Of a stretch of 64,000 nucleotides of DNA, positions 1-11,439 are shown in pieces (the stretch's first letter is position 1; each line of letters opens with the position of its first letter). The translations under genes and the position numbers were made by a program. The notes beneath the pieces are model-generated. The model saw only the letters and a list, made by a program, of their open reading frames with translations. It made no database searches and was not told the DNA's origin. Origin of the DNA: Hyposmocoma kahamanoa (taxonomy: Eukaryota; Arthropoda; Insecta; Lepidoptera; Cosmopterigidae); NCBI RefSeq assembly GCF_003589595.1, contig NW_020653854.1, positions 25,945,356 to 26,009,355 on the forward strand, read 5' to 3'.

Positions 1-119
1 CATCGGGAGGCCTGTACCCGCAGTAGGTGAAATAATGAAGATGATGAAAACAAAAACCACAACGAAAAAATATATACATGTAGTGTAAACTACACTTATA
101 GAGATAATTTAGGTTGGTT

Positions 120-240
120 TTTTCAAGTGCGGTACCACCCCCTGGACAACCCCCCATTGTTTCCGCCCCCTAGGAGACTTCAGCCCCCACTGAGGGGCGG
201 TACGAACCACTTTGGGAAACTATGGTGTAAAATGATACCT
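120..240 (-). repeat. Interspersed repeat F (cagtgggcgctgaag), copy 1
   Basis: The reverse complement gives catagtttcccaaagtggtt…agtgggggctgaagtctcct…ggggttgtccagggggtgg, as in copies at 10705 and 36590. Confidence 0.6.
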
Positions 241-2387
241 ATGGCGATATACACGTTTACAGGAAAGTACCAAAACTCGGACCACCAAGTCGAACGCCGC
301 GCAAGCTATGAGAGAATAAAGACATGACCAGTCAGCGTGGCTAAGTGGCGTAGAGACAGCTACATCGGCTTTATACTTACGGAGTATTGAGTAAATCGCC
401 TTGGGGTCGTGTTTTGGTCTAGAGGAACAGTAACAGATTTGGGAAAATTGTATTTAAGTCATTTATGATAGGTAGTATAATTAACTATAAATGGTATTTG
501 CTAGAATATCAAAACAATTAAAGAACAAAACCTTCCTAGATTCGTAACGTCTAAATTGAAAGAAAGAAATAAATAATTAAAATACATTTACTTATTTGAC
601 TACCACAAATGATACCATATAATATAAAAAAGAAACAAAACAGATAAAAGAAAAATATGTAACAGATATTCACAAACATTCACACAAATAAATAATTACA
701 AAACAAAACAAAAACTAAATTAAACCACAGATTATTTACACAAACATAAATAAATACACTAAATATAAATATACATTGTGTGGTGCCAGCCGCGGTAACA
801 AAAGGTAATAAAATTGCCCCGCAAGGGCATGAGTTTATCCTGTAGCCTTTTCACTTAGATACTTGCGTATGTAAAGTTCGATATAAAAAAATATGAAGAG
901 ACTGTTTCGACATTTTTGTCTAAGGGTAAAAAAAATCTTAAAAATTTGAATCTATACATTAAAAAAGAAAATATATATTTGTTACCCAAAAAAGCAAACC
1001 ATTGTTTAAGAAAACAAATACACCGGTTTTCGAACCGAAAATATGTGTAGTTTTATTTCTCTATCTAAACGGTCAAGAGTCACTTTTGAATTTGAGAATA
1101 AATATAATTCCAACGTTTTTTTATTTCTTTTTATCAACATTTTAAGGTGTATTCCAATAGGCGCGTTCCAATACTTTTCACTCTGAGTCCATGCCTGTAT
1201 TTGGTGACAAAAGTCAAATCTCATTAATGAGATCCATCTGTCACTGTCACCACACAATGAGTGTCCGAGCAGACGACCAATGACCATGCCACGTACAATG
1301 GCAATGATGCGCGTACGCACCGGTGAAGGGCAATCACTCGAAAATAATTTGTAACCTACAGTATAATAAAAGGTTTATATTTTATACTATGCCTTATATA
1401 TGATTTTAAAATGGTTGTGTCATAGCGGACATAACTTCTATTAGTTATTTAAAAAACTGCACGGCGGCCATTTTTGTTTACTCTATCCCAAGCTTTTGCT
1501 AAATCAAAACTCGATAAATGCGAATTTTATAACACATTGATACTGTTAGCTTTAAAATAAATTAATCATGGATTAAAATTGATTATTACAGTTTTCACTC
1601 AGCTATCTATAATCAGCTGTATTACAATTAGAAAGTAGAGCACATTCTCCAATTTCAGAACTTTTTGTTTTATACCTCTCGCTATTAAATTATTATTAAC
1701 GACGATATCAATTATACTATAATGTTTATTTTCATTTTATTGCTTAGCCGGTATAGTTTACTGCTAGGTTAATAAATATTTGAAAAAATAGCTCTCATAA
1801 ATATAATAAGAATATTAAAACAAATTGGGTCAAGGGGTGAACCCTGTGGTAACCATCAATATTTAATTACGCAATATTTCACAATATTTGACGGCATTAG
1901 TTGGGTACCACAGTTGAAACAGTACCCATGTACCCAATAATATAATGTACAGTTCAGATTTCTATGAAGAAATTAGATATTAGTTTTTAAAACTACATAT
2001 ATCTGTGGCTATTTATATATTACAATTACCTAAAAATCATCGCCGAAGAATAAGTCAAAACGTCATCACGAAAGTCATTATATTTTATATAAATTTTGGA
2101 TATGAATAGCTCAAAATGTTCGTGCGAAAGAGAACAATAGGTTAGTATCCGTTCTTAAGTTCTTTGACCCCCAATTATATTCTCCAGACGTTGTTGTTTA
2201 TTTCCTTTTAAAACATAACAACATATATATATATACATATATATATATAAATTTTGCCTGAGGCTAAGCATTTAGTACTCATCGGAACACTTCGCACTAG
2301 ATTAAGGTCACCATCTCTGCGAATTTCTATTCTCTTGGTACTTTTCGTAATATGATTTTTTTTTATAATACCAAGTGAATTGAGAAA
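241..2387. other. No gene seen; AT-rich
   Basis: No exon-like frame with recognisable protein similarity. Around 783-800 a gtgccagccgcggtaac string resembles the small-subunit rRNA 530 loop but lacks flanking rRNA sequence. Confidence 0.5.
2218..2251. repeat. AT microsatellite
   Basis: Run of at/ac dinucleotides (acatatatatatatacatatatatatat). Confidence 0.8.
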
Positions 2388-2642
2388 CAAGCCGTGAGTC
2401 TGATGGTAAGCTACATGTCTGTAACAGTTGCAGTGCCACTCAGAGCCTTAAATCGCAAAGATCTTAGGTCTCTGGCACAGCCACTGCGTCCGTCACCCTG
2501 AGACATAAGTTAACAAGTTCCAGGTGCCTGTAAACTGGAATGCAGTAATGTTAACATTACTGCTCGGCGGCAGAAATAAGTAGGGTGGCAGGACTTCCCT
2601 GGACGTACTCTTTCACAAGGAGCTCTACTGCCACTAAATATC
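2388..2642 (-). repeat. SINE-like repeat (family A)
   Basis: Reverse complement of the common family: gtgagtctgatggtaagcta, the gttgcagtgccactcagagc segment, and aaggagctctactgcc at the far end. Confidence 0.7.
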
Positions 2643-3254
2643 TATTTTTATCCGCCCGCATATCAATTGAGTGATAGCTGAGTCCTGCGCGTGAGTCAGC
2701 ATCGTGATACTTTCATCGAGATATACACATCACGAACTAATCAGTTCAATCTAGTTATTCGCTGAGACAATGAAGTTATAGAAACAGTCCCTGGCTGTGT
2801 GAATGTATGGTTGAAATGTTATGATTAAGGATTTATGGAATTATAATAAAGATATAAATACTGACATCATTGTCGATTCTAAGAATAGTGTTTATGATAG
2901 ATGATTGTCTAGTCTGACCAATGCCTTCGCCAATAATATTCAATTACAATGCTTATCGTACTTTTAGTCGTAATGGAATATTGATTTATTTATTTGCAAA
3001 CTTTACAGCTTTTTAAAATTCGATTTATAATCTTAATTTATAAACTATTTAGCAAATTTACCAAGTTTGTATTTTAAACAATTTAATGTTACGTTAAAGT
3101 TCAAATAAAGTGATGTAAAAGTGCAGTTACAACTGGAAAACAGTGGTTATTATAAGAAAAGCAACAAAATTAAAATTAATAACAATATCATACTGTAATT
3201 TATAGATTCAGGCGTTACTTGGCAGAAGTTCATGTTATAATAATTTTAACTTAT

Positions 3255-3540
3255 TTTACAGGAAAAACCAACTTCCAAAATTTGTGGATTTACGTCTATT
3301 TATCAAGTTTTATTGAAATCGGTTAACGAAACCGGATGAAACCAATAAACCGGATTTCTACCCTAATTTGCCGCCCTTAGAGGTGTAATATTTTCTTCAA
3401 ATTTGAATGGGATCACTACTGAGGTATTCCTTTTCTACTATCGGAGTATACGCCTAACACACGCTCAAAAAAAATACAGACGAATTCAAAACCTCCTCCT
3501 TTTTCAAAGTCGGTTGAAAAGGGAAGTATTTTTTATCCAA
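3255..3540 (-). repeat. Interspersed repeat D (aaccgacttc…), copy 1
   Basis: Carries tttttcaaagtcggttgaaa at one end and the internal ggaaaaccaacttcc and atttgaatgggatcactact segments shared with copies at 16215-16440, 25440-25810, 29683-29900 and 51253-51440. Confidence 0.6.
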
Positions 3541-4187
3541 TAAATGACACTTAAATTTAAATTATGTAATGTTCTCTATCAAGAGCGACTGTCAACAACT
3601 TATGTGTATGTAAATATATCTAACAATTAAAAGCAGCCATTTTATGTTGCCAAGGTTGACAAGGCATGTGGTAAATTTAGGTTCGCGAAGTCGTAAATTA
3701 ATTTATTTCCTTTTTTAATACCACACTGTAACAAACTAGTGTTGAAAAGGTCAATATCAACCTGTGTGGACAATACATTGAAGCTGTTACTCGCATGCAA
3801 GAGATATGCATACCGCCGAAAGTTCGAAGAGGCCGGAGGTATGCACAGAAGTGAATTAAACCTAAGGGTCTTTATAGGGGCTCTTAGAGAAATCTTGGAC
3901 ACGAGGTCCGGAGAGCCCACGGCACCAGAATAACTTTTTCGTAAAAATACTAATCAATCTGGTGTCGCGTCTCTATATGACGTTTAGTGTTAAATCGAAA
4001 ATATATACCTAGCTATGAAAATCTTGCTTAAACCAGTAAAGACAGCTAGTCAGGACATGAAAATTGTTAGGTAATGACACTAGTACCTTATTCCTGAACA
4101 CTGAAGTACATTTATGAATGTTTACTAGCAATACCTCTCACTAACGATGATGGAAAACGTTATGATGAAACCTGTTGTAGTAGTGTC

Positions 4188-4452
4188 TTGTGAAAGAGTT
4201 CGTCCGGGGAAGTACTGCCACCTTATCTATTTCTACCACCAAGCACTAATGTCAGCATAAGTGCCCTCCGGTTTTGAAGGGTAAGGGTGAAGTTGTCAAC
4301 TTATGTCTCAGGGTGACGGGCGCAGTGGCAGTGCGTCTCAGATCTTAGTTTAAAGCTCTGCGTGGAGACAACTGTTATGGATAGGCGTGTAGCTTACCAT
4401 CAGGCGCACGACTTGTTCGTCCCGTCACTTGATATTATACAAAAAAAAAGAA
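4188..4452 (+). repeat. SINE-like repeat (family A)
   Basis: cttgtgaaagagttcgtccg…gaagtactgccacctt…ttatgtctcagggtgacggg…caggcgcacgacttgttcg…cgtcacttgatattat, ending in a poly(A) run. Head-to-tail full copy. Confidence 0.75.
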
Positions 4453-4455
4453 TGT

Positions 4456-7400
4456 ATACAACATTTTCGCGGCACTTCTTGTTGGCTTAGACAAAATAGA
4501 TTGAAACCACACAATATTAAATGTTCCAAAAACAAATAACTGCACCCTATGAGTTCCGTCCGAACACACTCGATGAGCAAATGATGGATTTCCATACAAT
4601 TCCCAATTTCAAGAAAAGTATCTACTATAAGCCCAAACCTTCTGCTCGAGGAGACGGGTTTGTAGCATCTGAACCAACGATTGGTTTAAAGTTGCCACGG
4701 AACCCGAACGAACCCAAATGCGGGTGTCGTGTGATCCCGGGACTTGATGCTTGTCAAATTTGAGTCACACCAGTCCCGGGTTCAGTTGCACCTCGAGAGA
4801 TGAATTTAAATTTGTATCGTCTGAACCCGAATTCATTTTCGATACATTTTGGTACATTATGTTGTTTTAGGGCAGTGAGCATAAATAGAATTGGAGACGC
4901 AACGGGTGTGTCTGGGAATTATGTAGGAATTAATTGCTTTGGTACTCATAACTAGTGGTCAGATAATGATTGTCTGATTTCTTCACGTGACCTCACTTCA
5001 TGATCCGTGTCGGCTAGTAGAATAATAGGAAGTATTAAAAAATACAATAAGCAATTATAGTTAATACTAGTCCAAAGAGTCAGTGACCACAACACAACAC
5101 GGGTCCGTTATTTGAAGCCGCCAGCAATTATTATAGTCTTTGAGTCGTGGCATGTCAACTACATATCGCATGTTCGTTTTAATTCGTGCCCCACGTCTAC
5201 TTGCTAATCACTTTTTCAATCGGGACTTTGTAATTTATTGATGTAGTCTTACGAAATTAAGAGCTTTCAGATTAGCAGATAGCCATCCAGAGTTTTCTTG
5301 ATCATTGATGACTTACAAGCAAAAAGTGGGAGATATTGTATTTAACCGAGGACTCCATAAAAAATTTACAATAATTTAAACCTCTGTGACAGCTGGTTTA
5401 ATTTCTTACACACGGCTACCACTCGTATAAATCGAAAAGTCCCATGTGCCTTCAATGTCACACTTTTAACCTATGATCACATGTGAATTTATTATACCAA
5501 GGGAACATACGAATTATTTCAAGTTTTGATTTACAGCAAAAATTTGTAAATAGTTAAGTACGTAAAAACATTATAATGATATTTTTATTGTTTTCTCTGA
5601 ACTTCCCAATTAAATATTCAAGTAAAACAAAAAGATTTTAAACAATAAAAATGGATATAAAGAAACGTGGTCCATAACACTTCAATCTCTATTTCATTTT
5701 GAGTTATTAAATACACACAGTGACCGAGCGAAAGAAAAGAACGTTCAAAGACTGGCAGGAATGAAAGTAAATCAATATTTTAAATACAATTAATATTAAA
5801 TAATGTACAAAAGAATCTGAAAGAGGTAGAGAAATTCTCGATTTTGAAAGCGTTAAATCGATTGTTTATACAGAGTGTTACTAAAGGACAACAAAAAGTT
5901 TTAGGGCCTCATTTCAGTCACTAGCATTACCTAGTTTATATCGGAAGTTCCAAGAGAAAAACACCGATAACAACGTGTGGCACGATTCTTCTTCTTCTTC
6001 ATGTCCTTATCCCACGCTAGGTGAGGTGTGGAACTTTTTTACATTATTTTTTTCAACTATATTTTTCGATTTAGCTCCTTTCAAACAAACTATTTCATAA
6101 TCATTAGTAACAATAATAATAAAAAAAGATATTTTCAGTCTTACATTACAAAATGATTTTACCGAATCATGAAATTCATCCTTTTGGGGAATTGAGCACA
6201 AACGCAACGTACGCTACGCGCAATGATTGCAAAAAATGTTTTGAAATGCTACGTGTAAGTTATTCAAACTTCTTTCCGACATTGATTCTCCAATGAAGCT
6301 ATAAAACACTTAACAAAACAATTAGAAACTGTATCATCGCCCAATTACAAATTATTTTTATGATGTTTTTTCTCTTTATTCCTACTAAATAAACAATGCA
6401 TTAACCACTGAAAGCCCGAGTTTTTTAAATTGACGTCACTTTGGTTGCTGTTAGTGTATGTACGAATGATAAAAACGAACGTACTGTTTTATGGCTCTCA
6501 TGTAAAATTTTAGGTTTTGGATATTATCAATTTATTTATACTTACAAGGTGTATTGCTATAGGTTGCATGTGATTCTCTTTACTTACTAAATTTCACGTG
6601 AATAATGATACCTGTTTATTTAACATTTACTCAAATGTGTTAATAGCCTATACGGAAATAGCTCAATCAATCTGGTTTTTTGTAGCCTTAACGGTGTATC
6701 TTAACTGCATTTGTGGGTGCGCCAGTTGATTTTCGAAAATCAAACGTCGGTTTTAGGACTTCAGAAAATACCCGTTAGTAGCTGACCTAAAGAATAAAAC
6801 TGCTAACTGTAAACTGTCTTTCGATGTTGAGAATAGAAAATTTAGCAGGAGTAAATTGCTGTTTATTAACTTTAAAACTTCATATAGCGTGAATAAATCA
6901 AAATATCTTGTAAAAGAAGAACACTGGTTTGTCATTTATTTATTTATATTTATTGTGTTTTTCCGTGTTTGCACAAAAATATCAATCTACAAATTAGGGA
7001 AAATGCTTTTAGTATATGCTATAATCGTATTAAATTCTATCTAAGATTTCGAATACGCAGTGGACTTGTTTTGTGTAGACCTATACTTATCTCACTCATT
7101 CTCTAAATGTCTATGAACCTACATAGAACGTGTGTTCACTACATACTCTACATACTCGTGTACTATTTATATCTCTGACCAAAACAAAAATGTAGTCATA
7201 AGTAAAAAACCGTTTTCCACCTGGCGTGATGGCGCGTGCCACGTTCACCTGTTGCCACTCTGCATTGTACGCCATTACTTCTTGTTTAGATTACAGTGAC
7301 GAATTAACATAAAGATACGGGGGGGTCTGACAGAAAACTTGATCTAAAATGGGACCCCGTCTTATTGAGGAACCTATTTACAAGGTCACAAAGTATCGAA

Positions 7401-8917
7401 ATCGTGGAGTTTAAGATCACAACTTGTGTTGTAGAAAAGTCATACTGTAGCAATCCACAGGCGGACATACGAAAAACATAAAAATTAACATTATATATCG
7501 TCACCTTCCTTCATATTCATACACTGGCTTTTACCTATTCTTAAAGTAAGGCGTCCAAATTATCACCCTTGATAAGAAATTTAAAATAAATAGAAAGGTT
7601 TGCCATGTTCTGAATAATCACTGTTTATAAACTACGAATTTGAGAAAGTAAGGCATCGATATGGCGATCGCTGTCAAGCTGTAATTTAAAACGAGAAAAA
7701 AGTGCTACCCGTGATGGTTTATTCCTTAATCGTTATCCTCTATATCTGGTGACGTTGTAACTTGTATTCCAAAGGGAGGTCTCCTTAAACTGAATTCGGC
7801 CCTGCACAATTACACTGTGCACAAGTATTCATTACAAGCAGTAGTTTAGTAGTTATACTAATAATATAGAATTACTATGACGCTTACAAAGGATAATGTT
7901 GTGCTTTGCAATAGATATTACGAAACCAAATAGCTTTGTAAGTGTACAGTGACAGTTTCTTTGTGGTGATCTAGGGACTGTTGTTTATTATTTAAGTAGA
8001 CAAGAATTGTAAAAATATTTTCATAAATAAACTGCTGTGTATCTATATTTTTTAATGATATCAACGGGACGGACAAGTTGTACGTCTAGTGATAAGCCAC
8101 ACGCCTAACCATACTGCGGTCTTTGCCGTAACTAATGCATTTGCATTTTTGTAACTTTTAACAAATTGGCACCTATACAAATCGCACATCGCAGCTAACA
8201 CAGTATTATATGAAAAATAGCGTTATATTTTGTCACATAAATAGTAGTATAATTAAGTATGTCATTCGTATACGACTTAACAGTGTTGTTCTGTAACTTT
8301 AAAATATTAAATCGTTTACGATCAAATTATGTTACATACATTCCTCAACTTGACATTTAGCGAAATCATCGATCAACTTCGATTAAAGAAGAAGAAGATA
8401 AATATAATATAATGCAATTTTTGACATAATACTATGTCAGTTGTCATGTGCGAAATGTCAATTAAGCTGATTTTGTTTAAGGCTCAACTCACACTGACGC
8501 AGAGTCGAAGCGTCGCGACGCGTCATATTTTTCGCCTAAAGCATGCTCATCTCTATTTTCCTACTATTAAGGTACAAATTTGTGTGACGAATATATGCAG
8601 ACGCCCGCCTTCGCGCGTCGACGCTTGGTGAAAGTCGAGTCGAGATCACATCAGACATAGCACAGTGCCGAACTGCGACGAGACGAGTGCGCGACAATGG
8701 ATGAAGACGCAAAATTAATTTACTTAATCCAAAAATATGCATGTCTATATAACGTAATAATCATAAAAATATCTTAAGTCCCGGCTTAAATCGTTACTAC
8801 AAAGTGTTTTGAATTGGACAAGTAAACGTTTTTTCTTCCACAAATCGTGAACCCAAAATTTCCGTTTTCTTATTCTAACAATAAAACTAAAACCAAATAA
8901 GATATAAAACTGAAGGT
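4456..8917. other. No gene seen; AT-rich intergenic sequence
   Basis: Open frames here are short, AT-rich and without family resemblance, including one of 80 codons at 4521-4763. The degenerate family-A scrap at 8055 is the only repeat I can name. A TTC microsatellite lies near 5990. Confidence 0.5.
8055..8120 (-). repeat. Degenerate family-A fragment
   Basis: gatatcaacgggacggacaa…gataagccacacgcctaacc matches the 3' end of the family with many changes. Confidence 0.45.
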
Positions 8918-9592
8918 TTAAAGGGTTCGTCAAGGGAAGTACTGTCACTTTACTTATTTCTGCCACCAAGTACTAATGTGACCATCATTGCGTTCCGATT
9001 TTGAAGGGTAAGATTGCTGGTGATATTACAGGCACATGGGACTTGTCAACTTATATCTCAGGGTGTGACCCATCCTTAGTTAGAGTAAAAGAAAGGCTCA
9101 GTCCACATAAATTTATTAGAAGAGAAAAAGAAAGGCAGACAAAATAATAGAATGATATAAAAAAGGTACGAGTACAACAATATAAAACTCTCCCAACTAG
9201 TACTAAACAGTTGAATGTCCAGGTACTTACCCCAACAGGGCCTATATGCGTATATATTTTATAATCTAATGGCTGGAGTTGGGGTTTAACATGATGATGA
9301 TAAATAGGCACGTGCTGTAGCTTCGAGAATTTTGGTGAGAGAGATGACGGAACGAGCCAACGTAAGAATAATGAAGGAAAAGGAATTCGAGAACAATTCA
9401 AAATTTAAAAAATAAGTGGCCTGGTTGTAAAGACAGTAATAAAAAGGTGGGACGGGCGCAGTGAGAGTCCCCTCAGTTCTTTGCGATTTAAAGCTCTGAG
9501 TGGCACTGCAACTGTTATGGACAGGCGTGTCACTTTCCACCAGGCGCACGACTTGTTCGTCCCGTCACTTGGTATAATAAAAAAAAACTCGC
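8918..9592 (+). repeat. Family-A repeat split by a ~390-bp insertion
   Basis: The first half is 8918-9064 (…caagggaagtactgtcactt…cttatatctcagggtg) and the second half 9450-9592 (gggcgcagtgagagtccc…cgtcccgtcacttggtat). The intervening 9065-9449 is not recognised; short GGTG flanks may be a target duplication. Confidence 0.7.
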
Positions 9593-9662
9593 CGCCACAG
9601 GGATTCAAACTGTCAACATCTCAATTGAAAAGCTATCGTTCACCCGCTGGGCTACCGCGGGT
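9593..9662 (-). repeat. tRNA-like SINE head
   Basis: Minus strand reads cccgcggtagcccagcgggtg…gacagtttgaatccctgtgg, with A-box-like tagcccagcgggtg and B-box-like gtttgaatccc. A similar cccgccacagggattcaaag lies at 53489. A functional tRNA fold was not found. Confidence 0.45.
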
Positions 9663-10126
9663 TTTATAATCCATTTCTACTTGATTAATTACCATAATGT
9701 TTTGCGTTTTTTATTTTATATGAGTTATGTCGTTTTTCTTCAGGTGGCAGTAAATTCTTTAATATGTTTATAAACACTACAGAACATCAGCGACTAAGTA
9801 ACTCCAGAGTCTGACTAACTGAATCATATTTGTTCTAATAACTTGCATTGTCTGTTTTTATTGTGTTATAAGTCAAATAAAGCAATTTAGATTTTTAATT
9901 TTGATAATGAATTGTATATTATTCTCACTATCGGCTTAAGCTTGGGAGTTTAAGGGGGTCATTTCCAAAACTGGTATTTACAAATGTGTAATATGATTTT
10001 ACATTTTGAACTACATACATGGTGTTGATTACGCTATAAATTACATTAGGTTAATTAAATTTTTATTGAATTGATATTCAATTATTTTTTGTGAATTTAC
10101 TCCACTAGTTTGTTATAATTATTAAT

Positions 10127-10246
10127 ACAAAGATCGAACACTCAGAAAAAACACTCAGAAAAAATTCCTTCGATCCGGTCGGATTCGAACCGACGTCTTC
10201 TTGCATACCGTGCCAGACGCTATACAAACTAAGCCACGGAACGAAA
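10127..10246 (-). repeat. tRNA-like SINE (family C)
   Basis: The minus strand carries ccgtggcttagtttgtatag (A box), a perfect B box ggttcgaatcc and an acceptor-stem-like pairing tcgttcc/ggatcga, followed by ggaattttttctgagtgttc and a body ending ttgtattaataat. The anticodon arm does not form a normal 7-base loop, so this is not called a functional tRNA. The tail recurs at 32205-32270. Confidence 0.55.
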
Positions 10247-10704
10247 CATTAGGTTTTAATATTTATTGTTTTCAGAGTTTTAAGTGCATTTGACATAATG
10301 TTGTAAAACTTAAACTTAACTGAAACCAAAAATGGAATTTAAAACAGGACTTTTTAATTTGATTCAAAATAGGCTTGTAATGTTATCGGATTTCTGTTTT
10401 GTGTATACCCAAATTCCAGTCAATCAGAGAAATGGAAGTAAAATAAATATTCAATTTATGTCTGAGATCCGTACATTAACAGAGAAAAGTTCTGATTATC
10501 ATTAAACATCCCTATAAAACCGCATTGATATCCAGTTCACTCCCAAACAGACCCACAGAAACACTAACAATGGTTTTAAACTTATAACTCCCTTCTTTTT
10601 GCTTGGGCGACAAAAATAGGCACAGTAATAATAAATCGGATGAAAAACTCACCAAAATCATTCAAAACGACCAGGCATATAGTCCTGAATACAAATACTC
10701 TAGA

Positions 10705-10985
10705 ACATAGTTTCCCAAAGTGGTCACTACCCCCAGTGGGCGCTGAAGAGTCTTACGAGGGCGGTGGAGGCCTCAGAAACAATTGGGGGGTTGATGCTGT
10801 CCAGGGGGTGCTAATGTATTTGGAAAAAAATCTATATAAACTACACTACATTTCTTTTTCTTGTGATTTTTATTTAACACATAATAAAATAAAGTTAATA
10901 CAAAAATACGTGTTTACAATTTTTTTGTTGTGGTGGCGAGCGTTGAATTTTTTTTTATCTTGCCTAAGTGGGCAGTGAGCCAAAA
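10705..10985 (+). repeat. Interspersed repeat F, copy 2
   Basis: catagtttcccaaagtggtc…cagtgggcgctgaagagtct…ttgatgctgtccagggggtg…cttgcctaagtgggcagtga. A small open frame inside it is not considered a gene. Confidence 0.6.
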
Positions 10986-11213
10986 ACTAAAAAGTGTAAT
11001 AATATATGTATACAAATATTTACAATTTTCGGCGTTAATTTTCGGTTATTAATCGCTAATTAATGCTAACATTATTATTAAGATGTCTTTGAGTGGGCGA
11101 CTTACACTATTTATTTGTATAAAAAACCGCTATATATCGTAGAAAAAGTCTGAACCTGGGTATAATATTGAGCAAGTTTATAATTTTCTCATTGTGATAA
11201 ATAATATGGCTTA

Positions 11214-11432
11214 ACTGCCTCCGTGGCCGAACGGTTACCATGCCGGACTGCCACGCAGAGGTCCTAGGTTCGATTCCCGGGCCAGGAGAAATATTTGTAT
11301 GGCCTACATTTATTTCTCTCGTGAGTTTGGGTGTAATTTGTGTTTGTCTATGTATGTGTCCATGGCACCCGCGACACAGGGTTTCCCTAGTGCGGGGCTA
11401 TGTTGAGTGTGTGCGTTATTATTAAAAAAAAA
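11214..11432 (+). repeat. tRNA-derived SINE (family B), near full length
   Basis: Starts ctgcctccgtggccgaacgg (A-box-like tggccgaacgg) and has a perfect B box, ggttcgattcc, about 45 bp later. The body, gaaatatttgtatggcctac…gggtttccctagtgcggggc, leads into a short attatta tail and an AT microsatellite. It can be read as the family reference for the window. Confidence 0.8.
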
Positions 11433-11439
11433 ATATATA

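Noticed and set aside
1006..1320. 104-codon minus-strand open frame
   Set aside because: AT-rich, no recognisable domain; chance frame is likely.
4521..4763. 80-codon open frame (MFQKQITAPYEFRPNTL…)
   Set aside because: No recognised family, no promoter or splice context; left as unassigned sequence.
8434..8742. Small open frames in a CpG-richer patch
   Set aside because: Overlapping short frames on both strands with no domain or splice context.
10150..10245. tRNA gene on the minus strand
   Set aside because: A and B boxes and a near-acceptor stem are present, but the anticodon arm is abnormal and the 3' tail recurs at 32205 as part of a SINE.
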